Made by a program: the position numbers and the translations under genes | The notes under the pieces: generated by a model | What the model was told of the DNA's origin: nothing | Database searches by the model: none | Seen by the model: only the letters and a program-made list of their open reading frames with translations | DNA from: Geobacter sp. UBA4074 | GTDB taxonomy: Bacteria > Desulfobacterota > Desulfuromonadia > Geobacterales > Pseudopelobacteraceae | Assembly: GCA_002383415.1 (NCBI GenBank) | Contig: DFYU01000044.1 | Span: 1 to 6,232, forward strand | DNA: 6,232 nucleotides | Direction: 5' to 3' | Shown here: one piece after another, positions 5,351-6,232 of the stretch | How the letters are laid out: every line of letters starts with the position of its first letter | How positions within the stretch are numbered: the first letter of the stretch is position 1

Positions 5351-6232
5351 ATGTCTGCCTCGAATCAGACCAGTCTCTTTGTTGTACAGCGCCTGCCGTT
5401 GCCGCTACAGCGCCTGGTTCGTTTTGTCCTCGATCTGGGTGGTTCCATCAGCGACCACCAGCTTTCCCTGCGCGCCGCAGCCCTCACCTACACCACGGTC
5501 CTTTCGCTGGTACCGTTTCTGGCCATCGCCTTTGCCGTGCTGAAAGGCTTCGGGGTGCAGAACGCGCTGGAACCGGTGCTGCTGAAGGTGGTTGGCGAAT
5601 CCTCCCGCGAGGTGGTCATTCGGATCATCGGCTATGTCAACAATACCAACGTCAAGTCACTGGGCCTGATCGGCCTGTTGACGCTGTTGGTAACGGTGAT
5701 CAACCTGCTTACCTCCATCGAAGAGGCCTTTAACGCCATCTGTGGCGTGTCGGAAACCCGCTCGCTGCAGCGCCGTTTCAGTGATTACCTGAGTGTGGTG
5801 GTGGTGGGCCCCGTGCTGCTGATGGTGGCCATGAGCATGACCAGCAGCCTGCAGAGCCAGTGGCTGGTGCAGTGGCTGATCAACCATACCGTGCTGGGTG
5901 ATGCCATCCTGCTGCTGTTCCGGCTGGTACCATACGTCAGTGTCTGGATCGCCATGACCTTTCTTTACAGCTATATTCCCAATGTCAAGGTGCCGTTGCG
6001 CTCTGCCCTGCTGGGCGGCGTCGTGGCCGGTACGATCTGGCAGTTCACCCAATGGGCCTACTTCCATTTTCAGGTGGGGGTGGCCAATTACAATGCTATC
6101 TATGGCGCTCTGGCTGCCCTGCCGATCTTCCTGGTCTGGATCTATACCAGCTGGTTGATCGTCCTGTTCGGGCTGGAGCTGGTGCGGAGCCACCAACAAC
6201 AGCGGCCGTCCTATCTGCCGCCCCGGCGTGCG
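5351..6232 (+). CDS. YihY/BrkB family inner membrane protein (cut by window end)
   Basis: The frame is open from the ATG at 5351 to the window edge: 294 residues with no stop yet. It is an integral membrane protein of the YihY/virulence factor BrkB family, once misnamed ribonuclease BN. About six hydrophobic segments are visible, near residues 45-66, 103-125, 146-168, 183-206, 216-238 and 247-277. Family landmarks are RAAALTYTTVLSLVPFLAI (41-59), the EEAFNAI stretch (124-130), VPLRSALLGGVVAGTIWQ (214-231) and the closing NAIYGALAALPIFLVWIY...LFGLELV (248-278). The molecular function of the family is not established. A hydrophilic tail begins after residue 279 and continues outside. GGAG (5338-5341), inside the end of the upstream hydrolase gene, lies 9 nt before the ATG, and the gap to that stop is 4 bp. 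It is therefore the third gene of the tpx operon. Confidence 0.93.
   Translation, partial: MSASNQTSLFVVQRLPLPLQRLVRFVLDLGGSISDHQLSLRAAALTYTTVLSLVPFLAIAFAVLKGFGVQNALEPVLLKVVGESSREVVIRIIGYVNNTNVKSLGLIGLLTLLVTVINLLTSIEEAFNAICGVSETRSLQRRFSDYLSVVVVGPVLLMVAMSMTSSLQSQWLVQWLINHTVLGDAILLLFRLVPYVSVWIAMTFLYSYIPNVKVPLRSALLGGVVAGTIWQFTQWAYFHFQVGVANYNAIYGALAALPIFLVWIYTSWLIVLFGLELVRSHQQQRPSYLPPRRA

Noticed and set aside
5657..6199. 180-codon open frame on the minus strand opposite the BrkB-like gene
   Set aside because: It is a His/Gln-rich shadow of a recognised membrane protein gene.

Overview
The window looks like ordinary chromosomal DNA from a moderately GC-rich Gram-negative bacterium. The best guess is the Geobacter/Trichlorobacter/Pelobacter branch of the Desulfuromonadota. 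That guess rests on a DUF4388 (PATAN-like) protein next to a PilT ATPase, the GGAGG-rich ribosome binding sites and the overall protein flavour. It is an inference from family resemblance, not a database match. There are nine protein-coding genes, two of them cut by the window ends, and they leave little non-coding DNA. I see no tRNA, rRNA, CRISPR array, insertion sequence, attachment site or phage gene.

Left part, minus strand (1-1731): a 406-residue DUF4388/PATAN protein with a GAF-like C-terminal half is followed after 14 bp by the first 165 residues of a PilT-type pilus retraction ATPase. Together they look like an operon for a type IV pilus motor and a regulator or adaptor of it. A 121-bp gap (1732-1852) separates this operon from a rightward group and carries candidate divergent promoters.

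Middle part, plus strand (1853-3430): a small DUF2288 protein, an isochorismatase-fold cysteine hydrolase of the ISOC1/2 type, and a beta-class carbonic anhydrase. The last two are 27 bp apart and probably share a transcript. The carbonic anhydrase keeps the three residues known to bind inhibitory bicarbonate in the Haemophilus and E. coli type enzymes. A minus-strand single-domain cupin gene (3457-3789) converges on it.

Right part, plus strand (3965-6232): a thiol peroxidase (Tpx), an alpha/beta hydrolase starting 2 bp after its stop, and a YihY/BrkB six-helix membrane protein starting 4 bp after that and running off the window. The tight packing indicates one operon. A good sigma-70-like promoter lies upstream of tpx, with an inverted repeat in its spacer that could be an operator.

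I found no strong sign of an undescribed system. The points most worth following are the PATAN-PilT pairing, the tpx-hydrolase-BrkB operon with its candidate operator, and the pairing of a hydrolase with a carbonic anhydrase.
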